A stretch of DNA of 64,000 nt from Conchocele bisecta (Eukaryota > Mollusca > Bivalvia > Lucinida > Thyasiridae): the NCBI GenBank assembly GCA_029237695.1, contig CM055265.1, positions 76,965,566 to 77,029,565 of the forward strand. Reading direction: 5' to 3'. Positions 1 through 10,898 of the stretch are shown piece after piece (position 1 is the first letter of the stretch; every line of letters starts with the position of its first letter). The notes under the pieces were generated by a model, which was given only the letters and a program-made list of their open reading frames with translations, searched no databases and was not told the origin of the DNA. Position numbers and translations under genes: made by a program.

Positions 1-933
1 TGCACACGTTGATTGCTTTTCTCTACATATTGTGGTTTTATGGCCATGTCTTTGGCAGTTATTGCAGCGGATTGGTCTCCGTTGCGAAATGCTGACTGGT
101 AATTGATCTCCCGCATTTACGTGGCGGGCCGGCGTTATGTGAAATGGTAGGTAGGCGTTGGTCGTTTCAATTTGGATCAGGATTTTGTGTGTTTTTCCTT
201 TGTCTCCCGCATATTGTGCCATGGTTATGTTGTTGTGATTCGCATTTAGGGCGGTCATGAGTTCCTGTTCCTGCAGGTTGTACGGTATGTCATGGTGAAA
301 TACTATTCCGTAGTGGGTATATAGTCCTTTTGCTTGGCTCGTGTTTGATGTTTTAGCCGTTTGTTGCTTGCGCTTTAAGCCTTCAGTACCTATACTTTAA
401 GCGCTTTAAGCCGGTATGTATGTACAGTCAATGGTGGGTGCTGGCGACGTGAAGGTTTTAGCCTTGTTTGCGAAGGCAGCCGGTAGTCTTATCTTTATGA
501 TATTTCTCCCGGCGCTGCCAATGCATAGGTTGGCCATTACTATTACACAGTTGATGTGTAGTAGGAGCTGGCGGGCGAAGAGACTTGCTTCCATTACTCT
601 TGTGGTTCGGAAATATAGAGTTTCCGTGGGCCCATTTTCCTGCTGCGGAGATTGGCTGAAATTGCAGCGTTTCCGCGCGCTGGGTTCTAACCCATTCTTT
701 GCGGTTGTGGGGGAGGTTTCCCTTGTGCGCTTTGGTGTTGGTGCATGTGTTTTGACTGGCGAGTTGCGCAGTTCCTCTCTCATTTGTACCGGGAACAGTT
801 TGTTAACGCCGGCCCTGACTTTTCGGGGTGTGCAGATACCCCTGTTTGTTTGCTCTTTTGCAGCTTGTGGGGCATGTTTTTGTGCTGCCTGTGCGTAATT
901 CATAGGTGTCGGCATACCAGTGCCAGTCGCCAT
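1..933 (-). pseudogene. Retrotransposon ORF1/gag-like fragment with CCHC zinc knuckle
   Basis: A minus-strand reading frame starts at an ATG at 933 and runs off the left edge in the same frame. It is interrupted by two in-frame stops at 406-408 and 397-399, inside a short duplicated GCTTAAAG motif. The N-terminal part is Ala/Gln/Thr/Pro-rich and basic. The part encoded by 1-400 ends in a zinc knuckle of the form C-x2-C-x4-H-x4-C (RCNNCQRHGHKTTIC, about 15-60). Knuckles of this type are known from non-LTR retrotransposon ORF1 proteins and retroviral-type gag, which bind the element RNA. The exact clade cannot be told because no reverse transcriptase is in view. The two stops suggest a dead copy. 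Confidence 0.6.
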
Positions 934-1600
934 GTTTTTTTGTTATTATATGTTTATATTTTGTTGCCGTTTCGGTGTGGTGATCAAAACATATATATAT
1001 ATTGTCAGTGTTCAGACGGGCACCTGTCACAAGTGGTGCTTACTCTATGGCTCGCGCCCGTTTTTTGTTTTTCCACCGGTCTTAGTTGTTGTAACACTTT
1101 TCAATCGACTATGCCTATGCTGCAAATTGTCGGTACAGAACAGTAAGCTCTAATTTGCTCACAATGATATAGTCAATTGTTGTATATTGTTTTTGTCACA
1201 TGTGTTTCAGTGATTTTCCTGCGCTATAGACTGTAATTAAAGTGTCGATATCGTACAGAACATAGTCAGTATGCACGCCTGTCGATATTTTCACCGATAT
1301 TAATTTTATTTCAAGTAATCAGTAGTTATTTAGATATAGATTTTCACAGCATTTATGTACATGCATTAAGTGGGTATGCCTGGTGACAGAGATTAGCTGG
1401 GCTAATTCACTGTCTTCGTAATCCCCAGGTGAGAGCAGTGATCAAACAATTATAATCAGGCAAGTTTGCTTTGATATGCAATCAGGTACTTATTCGATTT
1501 GCGATGTAATTTTCACGGCTGCTAAGTGGTCACCACGATGTCCAGGTTTGAACTGGAATTGTGTGAATTAGCTGTGTATATGCCGTCTGCTGTTTTTGTG
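934..1600. other. AT-rich stretch with no gene seen
   Basis: No coding signal, hairpin of note or recognised repeat was found. It could be the 5' flank of the retroelement fragment to its left. Confidence 0.5.
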
Positions 1601-1660
1601 TTTTTATGTTTTTATGTTTTTATGTTTTTTATGTTTTTATGTTTTTATGTTTTTATGTTT
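1601..1660. repeat. TTTTTATG microsatellite
   Basis: About seven near-perfect copies of an 8-base TTTTTATG unit. The short ORF across it (repeated Phe/Met/Cys/Leu) is a by-product of the repeat. Confidence 0.9.
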
Positions 1661-1662
1661 TA

Positions 1663-3570
1663 TTTTAATTATTTTCATGTGATATTAGAGAAATGTTTAG
1701 CAAAAAACTTCTCTGTTGATTATTACAGTTATTATTAGCCGATCTATTTATAGATCGGCTAATATATTGGTCATCCATCGAATTCTGAAAAAGTTTGTAG
1801 CAATTAACCATTTTCTCCGCTATTCGGTAATCTACGAACGCGAATTTTGCTGTATCACTTCCAAATTGCATCAACCGATAAAGTTTGCATTTTTGGCAAT
1901 TATCTCCGTTTAAAACTTTAAATATAGCCAAATAACACAATTTTGAATACGTAATGAGCTGAACGCCGGAAGAGATTTGAACCCGGAAGTTGTTGTTGTT
2001 GAAGTCCATAGTTGGCTCTAATGACCATATACGCCAACATACGCCGATTATTGGGCTAATTTAAAGCTTTTATTTATTAAACAGAACAAGTTTCAGCCAC
2101 GTATAATCGCGTAAAATGTGTTTATTCGGCTAATTTATAATCTACCTCTGCTCAAAATCTCCTCCATCTAAATGATTATGATGTCATTCTGTCTAATAAT
2201 ATTGACCAATCAGTGTGAATAGATGCGTCTATGCACCAAAATAGCCGTGTAGAAATCCATTCTTTTGTTGGCTTGGAATTTCCAATAAAATGGCGGAAAA
2301 TACGGAAAGAAGAATGAATGTAATTGGATTTCACCAATAAAAATTATACCAAAAGAAAGCTTGTTCAATTTTCTTCAAATGATATGCAGGCTACCAAGAG
2401 GTAAAATAGCAATACATGATAGTAATTACATGATTAAGCAGGACAGTAACACATTTACTGCAGTAATCATATCCCCTGTGTAAATAGCCTGGCAGTGGCT
2501 GTGTAGATAAGCCAATTAGGCTGGGGCATGATACGGGTTAACCTGTTATGCTCCATTAAGAAGTAATAAGCTTATGGCAAATCATATTAATTTGGGGCCG
2601 AGCTACTAAAGTGACTGGTGTGGCAAAATTAAATGACCTTAGCTGTTGATAGGCCGTTAAACACCAATACTCACTCGCTCATTCATTGCCCCCCCCCCCC
2701 CCCCCGAGACTCAGTAACTACTAAAATGCGGATTAATACATCAACTGCCTACTTGGAATATAAAAATCACTCACCGGTCTGTACCTCGTCGCGATTCTAT
2801 AATGTTTCCGTAATAAATCCTAAGTACACTGATATGAACACATAAATAAGTCCAGATTCACTTACACACATGTTACAAAAACAACACGGAATAACACGGA
2901 ATAACACGGCTATTTCCCAATATTACACTTATTAACACTTATTAACACAATTTATGAAGACATATATCTTAGTTTTCCCTAATACCATGTATCATGTGGA
3001 TACAGGCATTAAAGTGGATGTGTCTAATGCCAGAGATCGGCTAGGCCGATACAAAGCCTTCGAAATCCACGAAATCCCCGAGAGACAGAAAGATAGAGTG
3101 CGCAGTTTAGTTTTATTCAGACAGTTTATAATTTAATAATCAGGCAGACAAATAATTCAGTCAGGCAATTTGCGATGTTATTGATCTTAACACCTCTTTT
3201 TTTTTTTACTACTCAGTGTCCAGTTGGCAAGTGAATAAAGGAATGAATGAATGTCCCTAAGCATGTTCTGTATAAGGTATATAATGACCGGCAATTATTA
3301 CAACTTATGGCGAATTAAAATTACTGTTTAGAAATTATACTATTAACGGATAAATGCAAAGCAAACTTAACCAAACTCATTACAAATATCAATAATGACA
3401 ATATCATTGAGAATATAGAAATAAGTATCGATAATCTGATCAGAACTCTCATAAACAGGGTAAATGATCAAACTATTAGTTACAGAGTTGTCTCCCATTG
3501 ACAACTTCTTAATACCCACAGGTGACTGTCCTTTAGTCAGTTCACATTCGCGATATTCGCGACACCTAGT
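1663..3570. other. Non-coding interval with small repeats
   Basis: No gene was seen. It holds a 26-base hairpin with 12-base stems (TAGCCGATCTAT, 1737-1762), a run of 17 C at 2689-2705, a doubled AATAACACGG motif near 2885-2908 and a doubled ACTTATTAAC near 2927-2946. Confidence 0.6.
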
Positions 3571-4410
3571 TTAGGCTCGCAAAATGCACAATAATTCACT
3601 AAACCCCAGTTTGATAGTCTAAACCATGGTTTAGGCTCTCAAACCCCCGTTTGATCTATTATTGTGCATTTGGCAAGAAACTGCCGTTTGAGGTCGTTAT
3701 CCAATAAAAAGCATAAACCCTAGTTTGGACCCAAACCACAGTTTAAGAAAACAACTGCCAATCGTGATCCCAAACGTTCGTTTTCTTAAACACTGGTTTG
3801 AGCAAGTATTGTGCACTTGGCGGCAGAAACCACGGTTCAGACTCTCAAACTAGGGTTTCTGATAGCTTAAACCACGGTTTGAGCTCAAACCCCAGTTTAG
3901 ACTGCCCAAACCCTAGTTTAGGCTCGCCAAATGCACAATAATTCACTAAACCCCAGTTTGAGAATCTAAACCAGGGTTTAGGCTCTCAAACCCCAGTTTG
4001 AGCAATTATTGTGCATTTGGCCAGAAAATGCCGTTTGAGGTCGTAATCCAATAACAAGCCTAAAAACCCTAGTTTGGACCCAAACCACAGTTTAAAGAAA
4101 AAAACTGCCAATCGTGATCCCAAACGGTAGTTTTCTTAAACCCTGGTTTGAGCAATTATTGTGCACTTGGCGGCAGAAACCACCGTTTAGACTCTCAAAC
4201 TAGGATTGCTGATAGCTTAAACCACGGTTTGAGCTCAAACCCCAGTTTAGACTGCTCTAGTTTAGGCTCGCCAAATGCACAATAATTCACTAAACCCCAG
4301 TTTGAGAGTCTAAACCATGGTTTAGGCTACCAAAACCTATTTTGAGCAATTATTGTGCATTTGGCCAGGAACTGCCGTTTGAGGTCGTAATCGGTAGTCA
4401 ATTTACGAAA
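3571..4410 (+). repeat. Hairpin-rich satellite, copy 1 (period about 350 bp)
   Basis: The unit beginning CTCGCCAAATGCACAATAA recurs at about 3574, 3923 and 4268, so the period is 345-350 bp with about 2.4 units. Inside each unit are many 11-12-base near-palindromes of the form AAACC..GGTTT (for example AAACCATGGTTT, AAACCCCAGTTT, AAACCACGGTTT). The same array is present in reverse at about 34690-35501 and forward at 48772-49580. It forms the left part of a 4.4-kb repeat. Nothing in it is coding. Confidence 0.85.
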
Positions 4411-4415
4411 TCGGC
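4411..4415. repeat. Target-site duplication TCGGC (left)
   Basis: TCGGC precedes the element terminus here and recurs just after its other end at 17402-17406. The uninterrupted site (AAATCGGCCTAAACGG) is seen once in copy 3 near 49585-49600, which fixes the duplication at 5 bp. Confidence 0.85.
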
Positions 4416-4455
4416 AGTAGTATATAGGGTATCAGTACGTTACCGTTTTTATATA
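4416..4455 (+). repeat. Outer terminus of PolB element (left)
   Basis: Begins AGTAGTATATAGGGTATC. The identical terminus, inverted, ends at 17401. A diverged copy (AGCAGTATATAGAGTATA) lies in the centre at 10905. The following 270 bases to the first gene are AT-rich with no ORF. A TATA-like TATATATATAAA at about 4690-4701 lies upstream of the first start codon. Confidence 0.8.
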
Positions 4456-4728
4456 ACAAGATAACAGAGTGAAACAAACACTCCACACCTACAATATAGT
4501 ATAAAATCCCTATAAACAAATTAATGTAATAAGCATTAATTACAGTGTTTTATATCCATAGAGCATAAAAGGTGAATGAAGTAGAAAGTTTATAGATAGT
4601 TGTGTTATAGTTAATAAACTACTAAAAACAAAAATTGAAAAACCCTATAATTTTTATGCAGATAATTTACAATTAAACATTAGTTATTTATATATATAAA
4701 CAACAATATTATCAAATCATATACAAAT

Positions 4729-5249
4729 ATGAACTTGAGTAATATGAGCCGACAAAGTCCTGCAGTATATCAACAACTTGTTGACGGTATAGAAGGACTC
4801 CCCAACATTGATACATTGAGGAGCGATCTAACCAAAATGGGTATACCTTTTTACCATGAGGATGAAAGAGAAAAGACTTCAAAAGTTGATAACCGAAGGG
4901 AAAGAATGATATAATATGGAGTAGAATGCGGAGATCCGCAGCTAAAGGGGTTTTTAAAAATATTGAGAAGAAAGATATAAATAAAATATCAGATACAATT
5001 AAACTCAGAAGCGCAAGCTGTACTGTTATCTAAAGGTGTTGGACTTATTAAAAAACCGAAGCGTAAGATTAACACCTCACTAGTAAGTAAGATAGTGAAA
5101 GAAGGGCCAGAAATACTTGAAGATATAGAGGGATTTGGGGTTAATATAGTGAGAGGACGACGTGTTGTAACAATCACAATAAAGAGAAATCGTGATCGTA
5201 ATTCCTCAAGAAGACTCATGAAACAGCTCGATAATAAGATGACAGGTTA
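4729..5249 (+). pseudogene. Basic protein upstream of PolB, left copy (frameshifted)
   Basis: Left-arm copy of the gene that is open in the right arm (16561-17088). The first 40 residues match. A one-base length difference at a T run near 4851-4855 throws it out of frame, and another one-base difference lies near 4998. The C-terminal portion is still legible in a different frame up to about 5249. Function as described for the right copy. Confidence 0.65.
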
Positions 5250-5284
5250 GTTTTTATTTAAGAAAATATTCATACGCGTATAAG

Positions 5285-8200
5285 TTGCAACACATTGAGG
5301 AGGTTGATGATGGGGGGAAACCTAACATAATAACATTTGGTAAAAACATTTTTTCAGGAAGTCCCACATTTGAAGGGTCTGTTGGGGTACGCCAATGGGT
5401 TAAAATGCAGGAAGAAAATAGATTGAACGTTGATAAAATAGATAGACCAAATACGAAATGGTTGTTCGTAAGATGGTTAAGCACAACAATTAAAATTATT
5501 TACACCAGCCAGGTTTCACCACGAGATACACAAGTAACTGCACTAGGTGGTGGAAAACTCCGAACTGGTTGAGAAATAAGAAAGGGATTAAAACCACTCG
5601 ACACTTTCAACGATAATTTATGTCTGTTCAGATGTTTAGCTTTATATAAAGACACATCATTGAGAGCTGATAGATCAATAAAAGAGATAAAATCTTTAAA
5701 CAAAAAGTATCAAGATTTCCTTGTGGGAAAGCGTAAAAAAGACGGTCCTATAGGTTTTGAGGATCTTTAATACTGTTGAAGAATGAAATTTAAAAATTGG
5801 GATTTGAAGGATACGAGCCTGAAGAAACTGGCACTTGGTATATCAGACATACAGCTGCCCACTATGAAGAAATTGGTGTTATGAAAATGAAGATAGGTAT
5901 TTACAACAATCACGCGTTTCTTATAACAGAACATGAAAAAGGCCACGCAAAACTATGCCTGCCCTAATTGTCAACAACGATTTATCACTCAATCCCACTG
6001 TATCGCGAGACACGCGCAAACTTGCAATCGCGGTCAAACTAAAGTATCTTGTAAAGGCCTGGAAATAGACAGACCACAATCTGCATTCGAGAAAGCATTT
6101 TACCCTAAACCTCATTGTAGTAAGAAATCTATAGAGTGGATGAATAAGCTTTCCAAAAATCATCATATTCATACGGCCGTTTGTGGTCACGGTGGAGAAA
6201 GAGTAATAATGAAAGCACCGGTTGATGGATATTGTTCCGAAACCAACACAGTTTATCAATTTCACGGATGTTACTGGCACGGTTGTCCACGCCATAGTAA
6301 GAATAGACAAGATAAGTATGCAAACACAATTACGCGAGATTTAATAATTAGAGATTCATATAATTTAGTTACAATTTGGGAATGTGAGTACGAACGACAG
6401 AGAAAGAAAGCCATAACAAACCAACCTATTTCAACACCCCCAACAGTAATTTATCCATATAAAATAGTGTATGATTTTGAGTCTTTACTGGTTAAGAGTT
6501 CTCCAGACAGACTCATAAAAGATCTAGATGTGATTGATACCCATATTCCAATAAGTGTAAGTGTTGGTGATACGTTAACTAGAAAAGTTGTGCACATTTG
6601 TGATACAAACCCAGAGAACCTAGTTAAACGATTTATGAAAGAAGTATCTAAACGCGGAGATAAGATAAGAGAAGAAGTTGGTAAAAATCCAGTATACGGT
6701 TTTCCAACCGATTTCGATCTACTTCCAACCGTCCAGCAGAAAGAAATCACAAGATGGATTTCACAGGTTCCTACATTAGGATTTAACTGTGGATCATACG
6801 ATTTGAATGTTATTAAGAAATATTTAGTAGGGATTATATCAGATACTACAGATAAAGTAATGGTTGGTAAAAAAGCAAATACGACCGTTTATTTGATGAC
6901 TCCAGAATTAAAATTTCTAGATGTGAGAATGTATCTATCTCCAGGTGTGAGTTATGATAAATGGGTACGCGCATACGGTTGCGAATGTAATAAATCATTC
7001 TTTCCATACGAGTGGTTTGATAATTATGATAAGTTAAACTACCAAGGGTTACCACCTATCGAATGTTGGACTAACAGCTTAGCACCTAGTAATACAATTA
7101 AACCTGAGGAGTTAGCCGCGTGTGTTGAAATTTATAAAGCAAGAGGTATGGAAAGTTTCAAAGATTGGTTAGAATATTACAACGATCTAGATGTTTTCTC
7201 CGTTTTTAGAAGCTCTTGAGAAGATGTCTAACTTTTATTCACTCAAAGGAATAGATATGTTTAAAGACGCCGTTACCCTTCCAGGAGTCGCATTGCAATA
7301 TATTTTGAGAGGAACAATTAAAGAATATGTTAAAACTTATAAGACTAAAGAAAGCGCAGAAGTTCGCAAGAAATGTCCACCACTATTTGCGCCTGAAGAG
7401 GAAGAGTATGAAATGTTGAAAGGTGCACTAGTTGGAGGACCTTCTATAGTATTTACAAGACATGCAGAGGTTGGTGTTACAAGATTAAGATCCACCCAGA
7501 TGGTAATGGAAAAAAATGTAAGTCTGTATTAGGATTGGACGCTAACGCTCTTTATCTCTCAACGCTCGCCAGGGACATGCCTTGTGGCAAGGGTGTTTTA
7601 ACAAAAACTTCAACCCCATTTAATAAGACTAGGATAGATAACCTCACCAACGGAGTTAAGAGTGGTACTTGGTTTGGGTTTGCGGAGGTCGACATCCATG
7701 TTCCTGACAGTTTATACGCAACCTTTTCAGAAATGTCACCTATCTTTATAAATCGTGTAGTGGAGGAAGATGAAGTTCCAGACCATATGTTGAAATATCT
7801 TCATGATACAAACCGTAATCGAGGAGATGGTAAGAAATTGGTTGGAGCTATGAGTGCAGAGAAAGTTTTACTATTTACACCACTATTGAAATGGTATCTA
7901 AAACATGGTTTAATCATCACAGGAGTGCATAGGATTATAAAATATAAACCCGGGAAACCGTTTGAATGGTTTGTGAAAGAAGTTTAACTGCAGCGCGTAG
8001 GGAAGGTGATGTAAATGTTGAAGCGCCCCGATTGCAGATATTATGAAATTATTAGGAAATTCGTGTTGTGGAAAAATGATAGAATCTCCCGAAAAACACC
8101 TATGTACCACTTATACTAAAGATGAGACGTGTGTTGATAGATCATTAAGATCTGCGTATTTTGAGGATATTGAAGAGATAGGTGATGCGTACGAAATATC

Positions 8201-8787
8201 CAGTAGAAAGTCTTCAGCTAAAATGACAAGACCATTTCATTGTGGTATAGCTGTATATCAATACGCCAAGTTGAGAATGTTAGAGTTTTATTATGACTTT
8301 CTCGATAAATATGTTGATAGAGCTGACTTTGAGTTAGTACAGATGGATACAGATAGTATGTATATGGGTATCAGCGGAATGAATTCGTTGGAAGATGTGA
8401 TAAAACCACACCGTTTAGAGAGTTTTAAGAATTGTAAAAACGAATGGCTCGCTTGGGATAAATGGAGTAACAGAGAGCCAGGACTTTTCAAAACCGAATT
8501 CGTAGGGGATCGTGCAATCGCATTAAGCAGCAAGTGTTACGTAGTTCAGAAAATAGATAGAGATATCAAGCATTCTGCAAAAGGACTTAACGCCCGGCAG
8601 AACACCCTCAACTGGGATAGATATAAGGCAGCACTAGATCTCACTAATAAAAAGATGTAGGTATGAATGAGGTTTCCGCATGCTAAGTGGTTCTATGAGA
8701 ACTTACACGCAAACAAAATTAGGACTATCCGCCTACTATGATAAGAGAAGATTGAATGTAGATGGAATACACACCACTCCTTTATAA
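5285..8787 (+). pseudogene. polB: Protein-primed-type family B DNA polymerase, left copy (broken)
   Basis: The pieces lie in order in three frames: 5285-5572, about 5573-5930, 5933-7219, 7191-7532, 7535-7987, 8043-8660 and a tail to the stop at 8785-8787. The N-terminal part has a CxxC-H-H-C finger-like motif (about 5950-6030) and the GCYWHGCP motif (about 6265-6290) typical of Polinton PolB. The exonuclease motifs are DFE (about 6474), N..YDLN (about 6785-6810) and Y.NDLDV (about 7177-7195). Polymerase motif A is LDANALY (about 7532-7555), motif B is KLLGNSCCGK (about 8046-8075) and motif C is MDTDS (about 8344-8358). Breaks relative to the right arm lie near 5560, 5770-5795, 7196, 7498, 7984 and 8655. 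The polymerase would copy the element from a protein primer. Family assignment is firm; activity of this copy is not expected as read. Confidence 0.85.
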
Positions 8788-9009
8788 GTTAAGTATAATA
8801 GGGTTAGGAGGGCGTCCACGCGTTTCCTTATTAATTTCTATTGGAATAGAATCCCAATCAATAGTTTTAAACATTTCAACTAATCTCCATATTGAGTTAA
8901 CCCGGTTTGACCCAACTCCATATTTTTCCATAATTTTGTTAGCAGATATTACACCCTTAGCTTTCATTATTTCTATAAGTTCAACATCATTTATAAACGT
9001 CTTCACCAT
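8782..9009 (-). CDS. Small HTH-like protein 1 (left, intact)
   Basis: Seventy-five residues from an ATG at 9009. The core, ISANKIMEKYGVGSNRVNSIW, has the spacing of a helix-turn-helix. It is followed by an acidic stretch and a C-terminal RGRPPNP that resembles an AT-hook core. Two further small genes in the element (HTH 2 and HTH 3) share the pattern I/V..A...KKY.I/V....LN.IW, so the three are paralogues. It converges on PolB, and both genes end inside the same TTATAA. DNA binding and a regulatory role are inferred from the motif only; no named family was recognised. Confidence 0.6.
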   Translation of the reverse strand: MVKTFINDVELIEIMKAKGVISANKIMEKYGVGSNRVNSIWRLVEMFKTIDWDSIPIEINKETRGRPPNPIILNL

Positions 9010-9152
9010 GGTTATAATGTATATAATGGATTATAATTATGTTCAATATTAAAACTAATTATAATAACGGTGAGTTTTTTAAAAAAGAGTGTTAAAAAAA
9101 GAAAAACCAATTTAATAATTAATTTATTTAAATTATTAACAAGTTGCAGGTA

Positions 9153-9412
9153 TTAATAATTCTTTCTCGGCCTTCCAACCGGGTTTTTAAATAGGCTTTT
9201 TAGATTAATATTTTCCAATTTTTCATCTTTTTCCAAACACCCCAAACTTTCAACTCTATTAATAAAATGTTCATATTTATTACCGAATCCCATATTTCCT
9301 TTTGTCTTTTTACACAAATGTGATACTTTTTTCTAGTTTGTTGTGCAGTAACAACATATCGCGCTAGAATAATATTAACCAAATCTTCATCAGAAAGTTT
9401 AGTCTTTGTCAT
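9153..9412 (-). pseudogene. Small HTH-like protein 2, left copy (frameshifted)
   Basis: Left-arm copy of the 86-residue gene intact at 12430-12690. It keeps the first 45 or so residues including the HTH-like core, then a missing base near 9267-9272 diverts the frame, so the GRPRK tail is lost. Confidence 0.6.
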
Positions 9413-9510
9413 AATAAATTCAAATTTATTAGAAAACTAAGTTTTCTTATAATATATGTACGTGTAGTTTTTGTTTAACAGAAAAAATAAAAATACATTT
9501 ATTTAAAACA

Positions 9511-9622
9511 TGGTAGTTGAAAACAGTACGGATTTTACACTCCTATAACACCAATATGAGAAAGTGAGCCAGAACCGCTATGCTACTGGTAGGGTAGTTG
9601 AAACCAGTACAGATTTACCACG
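9511..9622. promoter_or_regulatory. Direct repeat, candidate operator
   Basis: GGTAGTTGAAAACAGTACGG and GGTAGTTGAAACCAGTACAG recur 82 bp apart, each followed by ATTTAC, in the interval between HTH genes 3 and 2 and upstream of HTH 2. The pair is conserved in the right arm (about 12226-12335). A binding-site role is inference from position and repetition. Confidence 0.4.
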
Positions 9623-9630
9623 GGTTTTAA

Positions 9631-9936
9631 TCACGGAATTATACTTTTTATTTTAATTCCTTTTAATTCTTTTAAATTATTATATATTTTTTTCTTTTTG
9701 ATTTTTAATTTCTTCTTTTTCTTTTGAAACGTTTTAAACTCTCCACCGCCCGACAGGTGTTTTGCATTCGTTACCCATGAAACCGTTTCCAACTCACCTG
9801 ATTCCCACAACTTATTAAGACGTGCGCTACCTATTTTATACTTCTTTTTAAGATGATCTGCAGTTACCTTTCCACGAGATAAAACGATATCTTCAACATT
9901 TGTATTTGATAAGTATGACTTCGGCATTTTAATCAT
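9631..9936 (-). CDS. Small HTH-like protein 3 (left, intact)
   Basis: One hundred and one residues; ATG at 9936, or three codons later at the second Met. The N-terminal half has VTADHLKKKYKIGSARLNKLW, the same HTH-like pattern as proteins 1 and 2. The C-terminal half is a strongly basic Lys-rich tail, with no GRP motif. The right-arm copy (11911-12211) is frameshifted. Role inferred to be DNA binding. Confidence 0.55.
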   Translation of the reverse strand: MIKMPKSYLSNTNVEDIVLSRGKVTADHLKKKYKIGSARLNKLWESGELETVSWVTNAKHLSGGGEFKTFQKKKKKLKIKKKKIYNNLKELKGIKIKSIIP

Positions 9937-10005
9937 TTACTAAAATGAATTACTATAATAAGGCATTATATTAAATGCTCAAAATGCTTAAAATGCTTAA
10001 AATGC

Positions 10006-10230
10006 TTAAAAATAAAAATCAGCCCAACCTAGATCTATACGCTCTTGGGCGTACGCTTCATCAAAACCCGAATCAATATATTGTTGAACCAATTCTTCAT
10101 AATTTCCCTGAATTGAATAACCGCGTTCTTCTTTTAAAGTATTTGTTGGACTATATTTTTTCTTAATAATGATTTTATCTTTAAATTGTTCTGGACTTAT
10201 CTTTTCACTATTTAAACACAACTTAGACAT
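10006..10230 (-). CDS. Unknown 74-residue protein (left, intact)
   Basis: Open in both arms with one substitution near the C-terminus, the best preserved gene of the element. It is acidic at the C-terminal half (EELVQQYIDSGFDEAYAQER) with no recognised domain. It is divergent from the 131-residue gene across a 77-base gap. The downstream DNA is a short (ATTTTAAGC)n repeat at about 9975-10010. Confidence 0.6.
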   Translation of the reverse strand: MSKLCLNSEKISPEQFKDKIIIKKKYSPTNTLKEERGYSIQGNYEELVQQYIDSGFDEAYAQERIDLGWADFYF

Positions 10231-10307
10231 AGTTTATAATAGATATATAAAACACGTTCAAAACGATAATTATTTGATCAACTAATTTCAAAGAAATTAA
10301 AAATTAA
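10231..10307. promoter_or_regulatory. Divergent promoter region between the two small genes
   Basis: A 77-base AT-rich gap between oppositely directed start codons, with TATA-like ATATATAAAA on one side and TTAAAAATTAA next to the other start. It is conserved in the right arm (11538-11614). Bidirectional promoter use is inference. Confidence 0.4.
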
Positions 10308-10707
10308 ATGGAACAGATAATTTTATGGGAAATGGAGTTTATAAGGGTTTTGCTGGTGAATATTTTCCTTATTATAAAATGAAGCATTATGTAAAATAGA
10401 GTACATGAAATATCAGCGCAACCTATTACGCACCGATAAAAGAGTTGCATTTTCAATATTATATAGAAAATTATCTAGTTGTTTTAAGAAACAACTTAGA
10501 GAAATGAAGGGTTTAATCAAGATTGATAGAATATTAGTTGAAGAGAATGCAGCTAATTTTATAAACATATTTCAAATCAAAGATTCATTTGCGGATATGA
10601 CTTTCTACGAAGAAACGGAAGAAATGAGTTCTTTGTTTGAACAAATTGCAACTAAAGGTTACTGGGCAATCAAATTGATGACGAATGGCAAGTAATTGCT
10701 GACCTAA
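10308..10707 (+). pseudogene. Unknown 131-residue protein, left copy (frameshifted)
   Basis: Left-arm copy of the gene intact at 11142-11537. A one-base loss near 10338 separates the start from the rest, and a two-base difference near 10672 alters the C-terminus. The middle (10405-10670) is open. Confidence 0.6.
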
Positions 10708-10805
10708 TGCTGAGTAATTATTGACTAATGCTGAGTAATTATTAACTAATTCTGAGTAATTATTGAAAAATCCTGAGTAATTATTACTTAAGGCTGAGCA
10801 AACTA
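10689..10805 (+). repeat. Iteron array, 21-bp period (left)
   Basis: CTGAGTAATTATT occurs at 10710, 10731, 10752 and 10773, an exact 21-bp period, with degenerate flanking units near 10689 and 10794. It lies at the inner end of the arm and overlaps the 3' end of the 131-residue gene. The mirror array is at about 11050-11160. Iterons at a replicon end often bind an initiator, but that role is inferred. Confidence 0.65.
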
Positions 10806-10898
10806 CGAGTAAATAATGTCCAAAAGGTCCAAAATGCCCAGAATTAGTTACAAAAATTTAAATGACTTAAAAAATAAAAAATAGTGAAAAAAAACGCC

